Shown one piece after another: positions 22,563 through 34,742 of a stretch of DNA of 64,000 nucleotides; the stretch's first letter is position 1; each line of letters opens with the position of its first letter. The stretch is from Aedes albopictus. Taxonomy: Eukaryota > Arthropoda > Insecta > Diptera > Culicidae. The stretch covers positions 79,191,734 to 79,255,733 of the forward strand of contig NC_085136.1 in the NCBI RefSeq assembly GCF_035046485.1, read 5' to 3'. The position numbers were made by a program, and so were the translations under genes. Below the pieces are notes generated by a model that was not told the origin of the DNA, ran no database searches, and saw only the letters and a program-made list of their open reading frames with translations.

Positions 22563-23537
22563 ACTACCCGGGTAGAGGCTAATGGCAAACAAAGGACAAA
22601 ATAATAACTGGTTTTGACATCATATCTCGTTTTGCCATTCTTCTGTTATTATGAAAAACTTAAAATGGCAAATCAATAGCAAAATATACAATCATAGGAA
22701 ATCTTGTCATTGATATGTTATTCATGAATAATGTTAAATAACACATCAATAACAAAAATTACTATCATGGTAAAACTTGCAATTTAGCACCTTTTATAAT
22801 GAATTGTATAAAATATCATAACAATAACATAATTTACATTCCTAGCTAAATTTGCCATAATTTTGATATTGTGAGAAATTATTTATAAACATTAGGCACC
22901 ATAACATACTTTACTCTTAATATACCATTAACTATTATATTGTACATATATTTCAAGCATAACTTTTCAATTCGACGTATTTCGCAAAAGTAAACAAATC
23001 TGGATTTTTTCGTTTTGAGTTTTTAATTTCCATAAAATAAAACTGTTTTCACATAGATTGATGAACTAAAATTTTATTGAAGAAAAAAAAGAAACAGCTC
23101 ATTTTACCTTTCTTCTGCTACTTTGAAATAATAACTGAATCTACCATTATTTTAAAATTGAATTTGAACAACTAAACCTACCATTATTTTGATTGCCACA
23201 TAAACAGCTAAATTTGTTCGTATTCTGTTATCAATAACTCAAGAATGTCATATTTTGTTATTTACCGATAACAGTTAATTTGGGTCTTATTTTGTTATCA
23301 ATATCTCAATAATAACTTATTTTGTTCTTCAATTTAATCCGCATGCTTTACCATTACTTTGTTATTACAATGGCAAAATAAGTTATTTTTAAGTTTTTCT
23401 GCTACCAAAATTTTGTTATTATTTTTGTTATTTTAACTCTTATTTCAAACAAACAAATAACACATTTTGCCATTCAAACATTCTGTTTTAATGGTAAAAT
23501 TTGCCATTCTTTTGCCATTAAGCTCTACCCGTGTAGT
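22563..23537. mobile_element. AT-rich TIR element (ACTACCCGGGTAGAG family), about 975 bp
   Basis: Left end ACTACCCGGGTAGAGGCTAA and right end, read inward, ACTACACGGGTAGAGCTTAA form terminal inverted repeats of about 27 bp. The interior is made almost entirely of TTGTTATT / AATAACAAAAT / TTGCCAT-like words in both orientations, with no ORF. The TSD is unclear. Confidence 0.72.
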
Positions 23538-23613
23538 CAACGAAAATGTCAAAAGCGATTGTTACAAAGGAGAAGCCTTCAGCTCTGCAAGCCTACAGCC
23601 GGATCCCAGGATA

Positions 23614-24514
23614 GGGTAGGGCGGGGCAAGATGAGCACCCTAAGGATCACGTTGAGTTTATTGAAAGTTAACACAATTTTTCAAAGTACCTCTCAGTAGT
23701 TCTTTTCTATCACCCATAAACATGGGAGGGTTCAAAATTCACAATAAGGATGATTTATTTGACTAAACAAAAAATATGTTTTATGGTCAGTTCGAACATG
23801 CTACGGCGCAAGAGAGCACCTCTACGGGGCAAAAAGAGCACTTCATTAAAACCTCAATATTTTAACAATAAATTGAAATTGATATAGTGAACCTTGTTTA
23901 TAGTTTTGGTATCACGTTCTAAAATTATCATTTTTTTTCGATTATTAAAAAAAATGCGGTTTTATAATACTTTGTACGAAATGACCCGAAAAACAATAAA
24001 CAATTATTAAGTTGCTTATTTTTAGGAATTTACGCAACAAAATAGTTGCAGAGGTTATGAAAACCTATGTTCGGCACTATTGAGTGGATTACAATAATTT
24101 CAAAATATTTTCTATATTCCCATCAGGGGTGCTCAATGAGCACTGCTCATCTTGCCCCACTAGAGGTAAATAAGTAAAATTGAATACATTTTAATATTTT
24201 CTAGTGTAAATTAAAATGCTTTGCAGTAAGCTAGTAATGTTGGCTGATAACCAGAATTATGGTAAAAATTTGATTCTGACATAAAAACCTTATTTTATTC
24301 TGATGATTTCTTATAAGAAAATGCTGAAAATCCATGCTATTGACTAATTTGACGACATTTTTTATTTTTTTAATTCGTTCATTATCAAGTACTTTTTATT
24401 AGGTTTAGGTACAAACAGGATGAACATTATTCTAACGTATTATGAAGTTGTTTGGGGAAAATTTATCATAAAAGTAGTAAAACAGTGGGGTGCTCATCTT
24501 GCCCCGTCCTACCC
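23614..24514. mobile_element. TA-flanked MITE (GGGTAGGGCGGGGCAAGATG family), 901 bp
   Basis: Left end GGGTAGGGCGGGGCAAGATG and right end, read inward, GGGTAGGACGGGGCAAGATG, with TA at 23612-23613 and 24515-24516. AT-rich interior without coding potential. The subterminal GGGGCAAGATG is shared with the 58705-60585 element, suggesting related families. Confidence 0.82.
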
Positions 24515-25186
24515 TAAGCATCACATCGTTGAAGAACAGAAGTACAGCAGAGGGACCAAATTGCTTTCTAGAGGAACTACTGATGGGCTCGAGGTACTAG
24601 AATCGATTTTGATAAGAACCATTCTGCTCTTAGATCGTATACCAAACAATGCTTACAAGACCCCTAGTTCTGGCGAGGCGGCACGAGGCGGATCTCGGAG
24701 TTCTCGAGTGACGCGTGCTAAGGACAATCTTCGGCAGTGTATATGAGACGGTGTGAGGAAACGAAGGGTGAACCACGAGCTCGCTGTCCTCTACAGCGAA
24801 ACCAGCATACAGGAGGAGGCCAAAGCCAAGTGATTAAACTTTAATCTGCTGAAACATCAGACAAGAGATTAATCCAGTAAGTTACGTAACGTTTGCGCGA
24901 ATGTGAGTATTGGTACGTGAAAAACATTATACTCAGAAGGTAGCGATGTGACTAGTTTACAGAGCAATTGAGCAATGTTTTTCTCTGGAAATGTAAATAA
25001 ATCGATAGCAAATTGTGAGAAATATCCTACAAATTGTAAAATGTAGATATTCAAGCTAAGTATCGCTAGATATTGAAGTAAGTATCGGTATCAAGAACGC
25101 CTCAATGAATTCGGTAGCTTTAGATCAAGGAAAAATGTCATCTTACCTTAGCAGTCTCGTCAAATTTATTCACTTACCTACGCGTC
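24515..25186. other. 3' flank of the zinc-finger gene; possible LINE 3' fragment
   Basis: No intact gene. Sequence on both sides of the MITE (about 23540-23610 and 24515-24830) is probably one older retroelement fragment; 24740-24830 resembles RTE-type 3' regions only by general impression. AATAAA on the minus strand at 25165-25170 lies 17 nt after the zinc-finger stop codon and is a candidate poly(A) signal. Confidence 0.35.
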
Positions 25187-28100
25187 CTAATTGTAAACCT
25201 CCTCGCCCATGCCCATGCCCGCCGCCAACGATGCCACCATCATGGTTTTCTCCGTTGGAATGGGCGCCCCCGGATGCATGACCTTCATGTGCTTCTGCAG
25301 ACCGTTGTACCAGCTGTAGGTGGACGTGCATTCCGGGCAGGCATAAGGTTTCGATCCTGTATGGGTCACCATGTGCTTCTGAACGGTTTCCTTGGTGGAG
25401 AACGTCTTGCTGCACTCGGGGCACTGTTGGATGTGGAGAAATATGAAAAAATATCAACAATTACTCAATACAGATTATCATATTTGGTGTGTACCCCTCG
25501 GGGTAACAACGCCCATCGCGGTGTACCCCTCGGGGAAACCGCACAGAAATTCCAAGATACCTTGAAAGGCCGCTGCCCTTCGTGTGTGTTTCGAACGTGT
25601 TTGTGCATATTGCTGGACGTGCGGAAGCCCATCTTGCAGTGCGGACAGACGTACGGCCGGGTGGTCACGTGCGACTTCATATGGATGGACAGTGACGACT
25701 TGGTGCTGGTCCGATAGGGACACCGTTCGCACTTCATCGGGCGATTGTTCCGGTCGTGCACGAAACCGTGAGCCTTAATTTGGCTGTGCGTTCGGAACGC
25801 CTTGCTGCACACCTATTCAGAGAACTATGGATTAGCGATTGGTACTGACCTTAAAGTTTTTCTCGCCTATGTGCCGTCGCTTGATGTGCTTGCTCAGATT
25901 GCTAGAGGTGGTGAAGGTACATTCACAGTACTCGCAAATGTACGGACGAGCACCCGAATGAGTGCGCTTGTGGAGATTCAGGTCGTTCTTGTTGCGAGCT
26001 TTGTACGAACACTGATCGCACGGGTAATTTCGAATGTTCTGGTGGACATTCATGTGATAGACTAGGTTTGTACTTTGAACAAAGCTTTTGTTACAGATCT
26101 GTAGAGAAAATGAAAAACAAACATATATCCAGGCTTACAAGCAACGGCACAAGGACACAGAGTACGGCAAAGTCTATAGATCCGGAAAGACATACGTACC
26201 TCGCAAACGTAGGGTCGCTCGTTGGTATGGGTTCGCTGGTGAATTCTCAACGTTGACGAAGAACGGAACTGCTTGGAGCACACCTCGCACGTGTATCGTT
26301 TTTCCGAAGCATGGCGTGCTGTGTGTGTCTCCCAGAGCTCGTGCGATCGCAGTACTATTCGACACTCGGGACATTGGTAGAAATTGTGGCTGAGGTCGGG
26401 GACAATTTGGCGTTTCACTTTCACATCCAGTGAGAGTTTTTGATGAGGGGTGAAAGCTCTGAAAAATATGTTTTATACATTAATGTTTGGCTAAGTGGTG
26501 TGAATTTTGAAAAGCGTTACTATTTATTTTAGGGATGGCTAAATTCATTTTCTAAGGATAGCGTAGAGGGCGCTGTTATTCTATGTTATTCCCATTTGAT
26601 TTTTTGTGATAGGAAGTTTGATGGAAGGTGACTCCGAGTGAGGAAATCCTTGTTAATTACAGCCCTAGACGATTTTCTTACAAAAAAAAACTGTTGAGTA
26701 GACTTCCTAGCGGAATGCATACAGAAATACGTAAACGAGAATTTTCTAACTGAATTTAAAAATTCAGGACATTCGATGTCAAATTCAGCATTTGCAAGAT
26801 TTTTAGTAGCAGTTCGAATGGAGCTCTTTTATGAACATTTGGAGCAGCTTTAAAAGTTTATACACCCGATTCTTAATTTGCACGGAAAAAATTCCATACA
26901 AAAAAAAATCTAACTCTTATTTTTGCATAATTCGTCGAGAAATCAATTACTTTTTTTGCACAGTTTTTCGAATTTTGAACCAAAAACTTTTTTTGCACGG
27001 TACGCATCCCCCGTGCAAAAAAAAAGAATCGGGTGTACTCTACTCATACACGGTGAATTCAGCAGTTCTCATATCGTCAAAAAATACCGAACTCGATATT
27101 CAACATTAAGTATATACAGCAAGACATAGAAAAATGGAGTTGTGGTGATTCCGAATAGACTTAGTAAGTCGATAGTTGAAGGAAGCAGGCAGCCTGACAG
27201 AAACTTCACTTGTGGACACACGCACAGGCTCTGATACGTATTGTCACTTTCCTGATATCCAATAAAATATTCATCCGATAATTGTTTGATACTAAGTTCT
27301 TTGCTTATTAATTAATGTACAATACCACAGTTATAATCAGCAACTTATGCTTCGTCTCTCACACACTCATATACTCAAACACTCATAGTCATCTGTCATC
27401 AATCAGAGGTTCCCAACTCATGGTGCTTCTGTTCATCAAAGGAGCTGCCACTACTCTTATTTCGTCTACTCCAACAAGTTGTCCCATGTTAATAGGGATT
27501 CCCATAGAAAAAATCCTTCTGGGATTTCTATAGGTGCTCTTTTACAGGTTCTTTCCAAAGATCCTTCTGGAACTCCTCGAAAATTTTATTCTGAGATTCC
27601 TCAAATTCCTTCAGGAACTTCCTCCGAAATTTCTTCAGGGATTTCTTTTCGGATTCCTCCAGCAATTAAGGTAAAACTGGAAGCATTTCCTCATTTTTTT
27701 GGTTTTTGATTTTTTATTAAATAACGAAGCAATATTTTCAAGAACGGTTTTCGTACACATGTAGAGTATGGATCAAGGTATCTTCTGAATTTTTTTGTGG
27801 TGGAAAATGTTTTCCATTTTTGTAGAAACCATTTTTTTGTGAATTTTTGTTCAAAAATGGTTTCTGCAAAAACGATAAGCTTTTTTCACCACAAAAAAAT
27901 TCAGTAGATACCTTGACCCATACTCTACATGTGTACGAAAACCGATTTTGAAAATATTGCTTCGTTATTTAATAAAAAAAATCAAAAACCAAAAAGTGAG
28001 GAAATGCTTCCAGTTTCGCCTTAAATGTGAGTTTCCTCCACGAATTCTTTCTGAGATTCATCAAGTTAATCCCCAGAGAGCTTTTTCCGGTGTTTCTTCA

Positions 28101-31100
28101 TGAACTTCTTCCGGATTTCTTCAAGAACTTCTCCCGGTATTCCTTCAGATGTGTGCATCAAAAACGCAAATATCAAATGCAGGGACACTAGTTGGCGATG
28201 ATACTGATAATGGTTTCTTAATGGTCTTTGGTTACACTGTTTCACCGCGTCTAAAGCGCATTTGAGCAAGATTTTCATCCTGAATGCACACATCAATACT
28301 CCCTGGACGGTTTCAATAACTCTTTCCATGATTTCTGCGGGAATTCTTACGTGAACTCCTTCCAGGATTCCTACAAAAACCTCTACTGAGGTTTCTACAG
28401 AAACTATTTCCGAGAGTCCCGAGAATTCCTTCCGGAATTTCTCCGGGAACTTCTTCCGGTTTTCTTAGAGGAACTGCTTTCAGGATTTCTTCAGCTCCTT
28501 TCCCTATAAATTTCTTTCTGAATTCTATTGGGATTCTTTTCGGAATTCCTCTGGGAACTCCTTCCAGGTTTCCTCCAATATCTTCCTCCGGAATTCCTCC
28601 AGAATTTCTTTCCGAGAGTGCTTCAGGGGTCCTTTCGAAATTCCTCCGAGAACTCCATCCAGGATTCTATGAGAAACTGCTTCTAGGATTTCTTCATAAA
28701 CTCCTTTCACAATTCTTCTAGAAACTTTTTTCTGGATTCCTCCAAAAGTTGCTTCTGGAATTCCTCCGGAAGTTCATTCTCTCATTCTCCATGTGAGGGA
28801 GTGTTCAACCTAGAGGAAGCGAAGGATTTCCTCTTTATTGCCGTCGAGCAGATACAGAATTTCCGTACCTCAAAAACTCTCACGACAATAACCATCAAGG
28901 TCAGTGGCCTCCTCCAAAAGGGACTGGCTACCCGAAGAGGATTAAGGTTGAACTTCTCTTCCAAAAGGGACTGGTTACCCGAAGAGATCCACTCTGTGGC
29001 TAGTTCTAAAACAAATTCTCCTCCAAAAGGGACTGGTTACCCGAAGAGAATTAGGTGGTTTCGGATATTTCAAAACAAAGAGTCTGACTTGACTCGTACT
29101 AGAATCTACCGCGAATGCTTTATTCATGAAACGGGGTCCCCTTATATACCCTCGTCCAGACCTGTCCAGACATTTTCGCACCCTCTTTTTAACATGTTTT
29201 TTCCTGATCCTGTGGAAAACTATTCCATTTGTATATGTGCCGTCCAGAAAGTATGCTCATCCTTTTCACATCATTAATTTGCCATGATCGATCGAGTTTC
29301 TAACTTGCATACATATAATCTTGCTATAAACCTTCCAAGCAAATCTTGCTTACAATTAATTTAGCCGAGTTGAGAATCTTTTCAGCAATTAAGCCTCTGC
29401 AATAGATTAGAGTTTTCCTGAATTAACTCTTAGTGGTGAGCATGGATAGTTGCATACAATTGTAATCCTAGCGGTGCTTGCCTGGTTTAATAGGGTTTCA
29501 CAATATTGCTTAATCATAGTGCTTATGTATAAGTGGCAAGTCTTTATCTGAGTGCGCAATATCAAATTCGATCGCATAATTCATCTCACGCATGCGTATT
29601 ACCGGAGAAACCTACATGAATCGATCTAATTTCTGTACTACCACACATCTAGAATTCTTGCATCATATGGATCATGAATGAACCTGAATATGAAAACGCG
29701 TAGTAAAGATCATGATTGATCCTGAATATGAAAACGTTTTCATTCAATATAACTTGATCATTCATTCCCTATAATATTCTGAATGTATGCGATCTGCGTA
29801 TCATACGCTTAATAATTGACATTGACATTGATCTTGCGCTAGAGTTCCATTGCCAAGCATAACCGTAGTAGCATCAGGGAAGTGGAAAGCAAATGATTTG
29901 TTTATAAATATGTGCTCTGGACTAATCGTTTACTACGCGCGATTTGTTCCGCGCTGGATCATGTGTTTATCCAAAACAGTCCCTTCCATAACGCTACGCG
30001 ATCAAAGCATAATGGTGATAACGTTTGGTGGAACGTTGGCTCGTTTCCAATCGATTCAGATTGATTTTTGCACATTGGAATTTACACCGGTCTACATGAA
30101 TTTGTGACCAACGCGATTCATCAAACGTTATTTTTACAATTTTTATGTTCCTTATTATTATAAATCAGTATAATAGGAATATTTGTGTGGCACTTCTCTT
30201 GCCATTACTATAATCAAGTGAAGAGTGAGCGTCGAATATATTGTGCTTACAATAGATAAATGAGACTTTGACCAAACCATCGACGTGGCGACACTCCAAG
30301 ATGTTCCTAATGGAAATCCTCCAGAAGTTTTTAAGGTAATTTCCTCCAGGAGTATTTTAGGAAATTTCTACAGAGGTTTTAATGGAATTCCTTATGGAAT
30401 TACTGCAGTTCCTACAGAAGTTGGAATTACTGCAGTTCCTACAGAATTGCTTGAGGAATTCTTCAAGCAATTTCTTAAGAAATTCTTGCATCAAGGCATT
30501 CCGACCGGAATTCCTTCTAGTTTTCCTCCCATGGTTTTCTTTCCATAAATCCATTCTTCAAATTCCAGGAATTCCTTTAGGAAATCACAGAAACAAGACA
30601 TTCCAAAAGAAACTATTAGGAAACTGAAGGAATTCTAGGAGGATTCCCGGAAGTGCAGGAGAAGGAGCCCCGAGAAGAACCTCAGATGAAGCTCCCTAAG
30701 GAATCGCAGAAGGAACTCCTAGAACAATCCAGAAATAAATTTCTGGAGAAACCACGATGATAATTGAATTTTATTGGCTTTTCTCGGTGAACTTAATACT
30801 ACTTAAAGAAAGAGGGAGTAACGAAAGTAATGAAAGAACGGTGGATAGAATCGCAAGTGTGTGACGAGAGAAATTGAATAGAAGTTGAAAATTAAAAGAG
30901 GGCCATAATTGAACAACACAACCACAACGACGACCCCTTTGCCTAACGTCCTCGTGTTGAACGGCTAGGTACTAGTAGTTTGATGATGACTACTAGCCCT
31001 AGACAGGCAAAAAGATCGTGGTTGTGATCTGTTAAATGTTGTTCGGTTTTGCTTTCGGTTCTATCGATCTGTGACACTTGTTCAGAGATTCTAAACCTAG

Positions 31101-34100
31101 AAAGTAAAATCCAGTTGGCAAGAAAGAATGAAACTCGGTTCGAATAAGATCATTTGGACACAATAGGAGCATACGAGATGAAAGCGCGAAAATAATCAAA
31201 TAAGTAACGTTCGCTCGATATGAATAAATGTTCTTGTCTACACTTTTCGCTGCTGGCGCCAAATGGAAGCATTCAATGGAAAAGTAAACAGCTTTTACCC
31301 TATTCCACAGAGAACAGACATCCAAGTCCGAGTGTAGAATTAGCATTTAAGTTAAAATACACATTAATAAAAATTAAAAAAAAAACATCCAAGTCCAATT
31401 CCGAAACTGTAAGGAATTTAACGGCCATTTGAAATCGGCAACACAAGTGGCAATAGCGTGGCGCTGCAATCGATTAATTTCTCATACTTATTCAATTCAC
31501 CACTTGAAATATTTCAATTCACCATTGATTGTGGCGATATGGTGCTTGGCGGCGTTAGTGCTTTCATCGTGTATTGGTTTGCAACCTTACTCAAGTGAAG
31601 ATCCTTACACAACTTTCTGAATGAAATTTGTTCTAGCCTGGATGTCTGTTCTCTGTGCCTATTCTATCACCTTATGCCTGGCATCAACGCACCAATGTGT
31701 GAACCCTCTGCCACCCATATCCTACCAACACTCCGACATCTGCATGAATTTGTGCAGACGCAGAGATATATTCGGTCAGAGAAAATAGGTAGAGAAGCGA
31801 AGAGTGTGAAGCCAAAAATACCTTATCGAACCGTCAAACTGGTATCCTATCGAGCAAAATCAACAAACCTTGACGATTACCGCATAAGTGAAGATAAGTA
31901 TTGCAATCATTTGAAACATATTTTTACCAAAGTTTTTAAATATCATGAATAACAGTATAAATAACATTGATTCCTTGAATTAATGAAAATTGTTCCATTT
32001 TGGAACATCAGTTTGATAATGCCTAGTAAATAAAACAACAGTATGAATAGTTTTCAAATGCGGTATGCGAGATAGGCACTACCTTCGATGGGTGGATTAA
32101 TCTACTTTGCTGCGGTTGCCAGCATCCGAGCGATGAAATCAAAACAGAAAAAGTGTTGCCGTTCTGGCGGCTGTTCACTCTTCGCTTCTCTACCTATTTT
32201 CTCTGTATTCGGTCTGATGTGGATACACAGAGAACAGACATCCAGGCTAGAACAAATTTCATTCAGAAAGTTGTGTAAGGATTTGAATCTTCACTTGAGT
32301 AAGGTTGCAAACCAATACACGATGAAAGCACTAACGCCGCCAAACACCATTGCCACAATCAGTGGTGAATTGAAATATTTCAAGTGGTGAATTGAATAAG
32401 TATGAGAAATTAACCGATTGCAGCGCAACGCTATTGCCACTTGTGTTGCCGATTTCAAATGGCCGTTAAATTCCTTACACAGTTTCGGAATTGGACTTGG
32501 ATGTCTGTTCTCTGTGGTGGATACAAATGATTGCAATCATCACTTTCTTCCCCTTACACATTTACGGATGTGTGGATATTACATCTTGATCTTATGCGAG
32601 GGAGGTATGCACTTCAAACGGAATCGCTCAAGTAATTTTCGTTCAGTGCATTATTTTTCCGTAACCGGAATGGTCAAGAAATTTAACACAGCAAATCCCA
32701 TTTGATTTGACGTTTCGTTTCAGCTCCGGAAAGCTCCGGAATAAAGCGACGCTTTCTAATTTCTTGAGCGATTTCTTGCCTGAATTTCCTACGCATCGAG
32801 ATAGGCCAAAAAATTTCTTGCGATCTGCGTACTACCCATTAGGTTGAACCTGATGTCTTTTCTTGTAGTTATGCTTCTCTAGCCTTGGCTTCTACTACTC
32901 TATAGGTAGGTATTCAAAAAAGCTCTCTTAAAATTACACCTAGAATTTCTCCAGAATATCAATAAGGGTATTAAAACTATACATCACTTACTTTTGTTCC
33001 GTTTCCTCTTCAACGTACTGTTCCTCTATGTCGTCTTCCAGGTAATCTGCTTCCGTTGCCACCATCACGTCGTCGTAAGACTCCACTTCTTCTTGTACTG
33101 CTTCGCTGACATCAATATGCTCTTCCTCGTGCTCCTCCACCTGCTCAACAATCATCTGTTCCGAATCACTTATCACTTGCCAGCTATATTTAACATCGTG
33201 CTCCGCGTCAACGACTCCTTCCAAATGTTCGACTTCCTCTTCTGGGACTTCCAACTGTTCACTTAACTGTTGTTCTTTTTCCTGTATCACTTCCAGCGGA
33301 CTTGCATCCTGCAGCGTCTGGACGGTCGTTTCCGTCGTGTCTGCTTCCCGATGTTCATTCTTCACATTACTACGCGCCGTTTCCCGCTTCTGGTACTCCC
33401 CAATCAAACTCTTCAGCTCCTCATCGGTGCGATCGATCTGCATCTTCAACGCATAAGCTTCCTCCACCTTCTCCACACACTTCCGGCAAACGTACTTCGG
33501 CAGTCGTTCCTCCAGATCGATCCCCGTCCCGAAGCAAACATTGATCTTATCGGCCAGTGTCGTGCCCATTCCGCCCGGTTCAAACAGATACGCCTTCGGG
33601 TCGGCCGCCCTCAGCATTCCCAAACACGTCCGGCAGTGGTTCAGCACCAGCTCCAAGGCGTCCACCTCTATCCAAGCCACTTCCTCATCCAGCTCGCCTC
33701 GCTCCCTCGCATAGTCAATATACCGCTGCTGCAGTGCCGTCAGCGCATCCGGATCCTCCCGGAAGCGATCCCGCGCTTCCTGGCACCACTCCTCGAACCC
33801 CCGCCGCCAATAAATCTCCGGTCGGGGAGGATACTTCAAAGCGCGCATCTCCACCGCAATGGTGGCCCACAGTCCGTCCGCATCGCCCCCCACCACTTCC
33901 ATGTGTTGCAGCATCAGCGTGATTTGACTATGCGTTAGGCGCGACTCGAGCGCCTCCAGCAGCCGTTTCAGTTCCCGATCCGGTGGCCGAGTGGGTTCCG
34001 TCTGCTGTAGCGCCACCCAAGCCTTCCAGCGTTCGATGGCTTCGAGTATTTCCGGGAAGGACGGCTGGAAGTTCGGTTCCGCCAGGTCGTTGGCGATGAG

Positions 34101-34338
34101 ATTGAGGGTGCGCGGGTAGTTGACCGGGTTCGCGAGGAAACCCGGATTGATGCGGAAGTATTTTAGCAGCGTCTGCCTTCGTGTAGGGGTGTACTCCGGG
34201 AGAACATATTCGATCTGCTGGGGGGAATATTGAGGTTTGTCTAATTCAAATCACTATGAAATGGAGCTTACCATATTTACTTACCATATTTTTACTATCT
34301 AACGGTTTTTCCAGGATATCACACTCAATTTTAGACAT
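25187..34338 (-). CDS. ZAD domain plus C2H2 zinc-finger protein (six exons, 758 residues)
   Basis: Exons (minus): 34285-34338, 32992-34217, 26200-26458, 25850-26098, 25561-25812, 25187-25423. All junctions are GT/AG and phases match, giving 758 residues. Residues about 213-265 form a zinc-finger-associated domain (ZAD): C213, C216, C262, C265, with CRTC...CRKC. It is preceded by an unusually long N-terminal region (about 210 residues, Trp/Arg-rich) and followed by a very acidic Glu/Val stretch to about 426. C2H2 fingers fill exons 3-6; I count ten, one damaged. ZAD-C2H2 proteins are insect nuclear DNA-binding factors in which ZAD dimerises; the target is unknown. Intron 2 is 6533 bp and packed with MITEs and minisatellite. 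The exon 4/5 intron would be only 37 nt, and finger 6 lacks its first cysteine there. Acceptor choice at exon 2 (34217 or 34214) changes one Gln. Confidence 0.9.
26459..26862. other. Intron sequence of the zinc-finger gene, nothing recognised
   Basis: 3' part of intron 2. No repeat or coding signal supported. Confidence 0.4.
26863..27035. mobile_element. TA-flanked MITE (CACCCGATTCTT ends), TTTTTTGCACGG family
   Basis: Terminal inverted repeats CACCCGATTCTT with TA on both sides (26861-26862, 27036-27037). The interior shares ATTCGTCGAGAAAT, TTTTTCGAATTTTGAAC and repeated TTTTTTGCACGG words with the element at 62768-62964. 173 bp, no ORF. Confidence 0.75.
27036..27479. other. Intron sequence, nothing recognised
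   Basis: Between a MITE and a minisatellite block in intron 2 of the zinc-finger gene. No supported feature. Confidence 0.35.
27480..28790 (-). repeat. 12-bp minisatellite block (reverse orientation), split by a TTAA MITE
   Basis: 27480-27665 and 28030-28790 consist of diverged TTCCTCCAGGAAT-type units, the reverse complement of the 7.8-15.1 kb array. The MITE at 27670-28020 interrupts it, and a foreign stretch (about 28145-28320) lies within the right part. Confidence 0.7.
27670..28020. mobile_element. TTAA-flanked palindromic MITE, 351 bp
   Basis: The element is almost a full-length hairpin: GGTAAAACTGGAAGCATTTC at the left is mirrored by GGCGAAACTGGAAGCATTTC read in from the right, and the arms continue for more than 120 bp. 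TTAA occurs at both edges (27666-27669, 28021-28024), the footprint of piggyBac-type transposition. No ORF. Confidence 0.85.
28791..29277 (-). mobile_element. Possible solo LTR with a threefold internal repeat
   Basis: CCTCCAAAAGGGACTGG.TACCCGAAGAG occurs three times at about 28912, 28960 and 29021. On the minus strand TATATAAGGGGACC (about 29138-29151) followed by AATAAAGC resembles an LTR promoter and poly(A) region. No paired LTR or TSD was found, so the assignment is tentative. Confidence 0.35.
29278..30284. other. Intron sequence with a 30-bp tandem duplication
   Basis: No gene supported. GATCATGA(A/T)TGA.CCTGAATATGAAAACG occurs twice in tandem at about 29670-29699 and 29709-29738. The rest is unassigned. 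Confidence 0.35.
30285..30770. repeat. 12-bp minisatellite in two opposite-orientation arms
   Basis: About 30290-30540 is largely the TTCCTCCAGGAAT orientation; about 30560-30770 is the opposite. The switch is near 30545-30560. The direct sub-repeat GGAATTACTGCAGTTCCTAC occurs at 30397 and 30424. Confidence 0.65.
30771..31298. other. Intron sequence, nothing recognised
   Basis: Contains a short inverted motif around ACTAGTAG...CTACTAG (30970-30995). No coding signal or transposon ends supported. Confidence 0.3.
31306..31657 (+). mobile_element. CACAGAGAACAGACATCC MITE, copy 1 (7-bp TSD)
   Basis: Termini CACAGAGAACAGACATCC and inverse; perfect TSD CCTATTC (31299-31305, 31658-31664). It is longer than its siblings because about 60 bp of A-rich sequence with a repeated CATCCAAGTCC lies just inside the left end. 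Confidence 0.9.
31665..32218. other. Intron sequence between two MITE copies
   Basis: No feature supported. TTCTCTGTATT-like words near 32200 resemble the MITE end but have no partner. Confidence 0.3.
32226..32516 (-). mobile_element. CACAGAGAACAGACATCC MITE, copy 2 (7-bp TSD)
   Basis: Same family as copy 1 in the opposite orientation, 291 bp. Perfect TSD GTGGATA (32219-32225, 32517-32523). It lies in intron 2 of the zinc-finger gene, about 475 bp from exon 2. Confidence 0.9.
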
Positions 34339-34571
34339 TTTTAATAGAATTTAATGAAGTAAAATTGATTTTTGAAGAAAACGAGACGAGATGCCGTTTG
34401 GTGTTTTGTTGTGACAGATAAGAAATAAACACAACAAACGACAGTGCATTTTCGTTAATCCGACTTTTTTATAGCAAAAGGTGCTTGTGAAATATTTCGA
34501 GTTTTCAAAAATTATAGCACATACCTTTGGGATCATGCTGCAGATGCCTCTGATATGCACAAAAACAATAA

Positions 34572-34736
34572 GGGCTTGTTCACAAATGTCATAACGCTGG
34601 AGGGGGTGGGTGGGTATACTTCATGGTGTTACAGCTCGAACAAAAAAAATTTCTTCCCATATAAACAATGTTACGAAGGGGTGGGTGGGTGTCAAAAAAG
34701 GCCAATTTTGGCGTTATGACATTTGTGAATGAGCCC
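34572..34736. mobile_element. PIF/Harbinger-like MITE, TAA TSD
   Basis: Termini GGGCTTGTTCACAAATGTCA and its inverse (one mismatch), TAA on both sides (34569-34571, 34737-34739), 165 bp. TIRs beginning GGGC and a TAA duplication fit PIF/Harbinger. It lies about 230 bp upstream of the zinc-finger start codon. Confidence 0.8.
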
Positions 34737-34742
34737 TAAGGG

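Noticed and set aside
25274..25717. 147-codon plus-strand ORF over the zinc-finger exons
   Set aside because: It spans two exons and an intron of the minus-strand gene and has no recognisable domain.
33270..33938. 222-codon ORF on the plus strand
   Set aside because: Lies antisense to the large ZAD-containing exon; its composition is a shadow of that exon.
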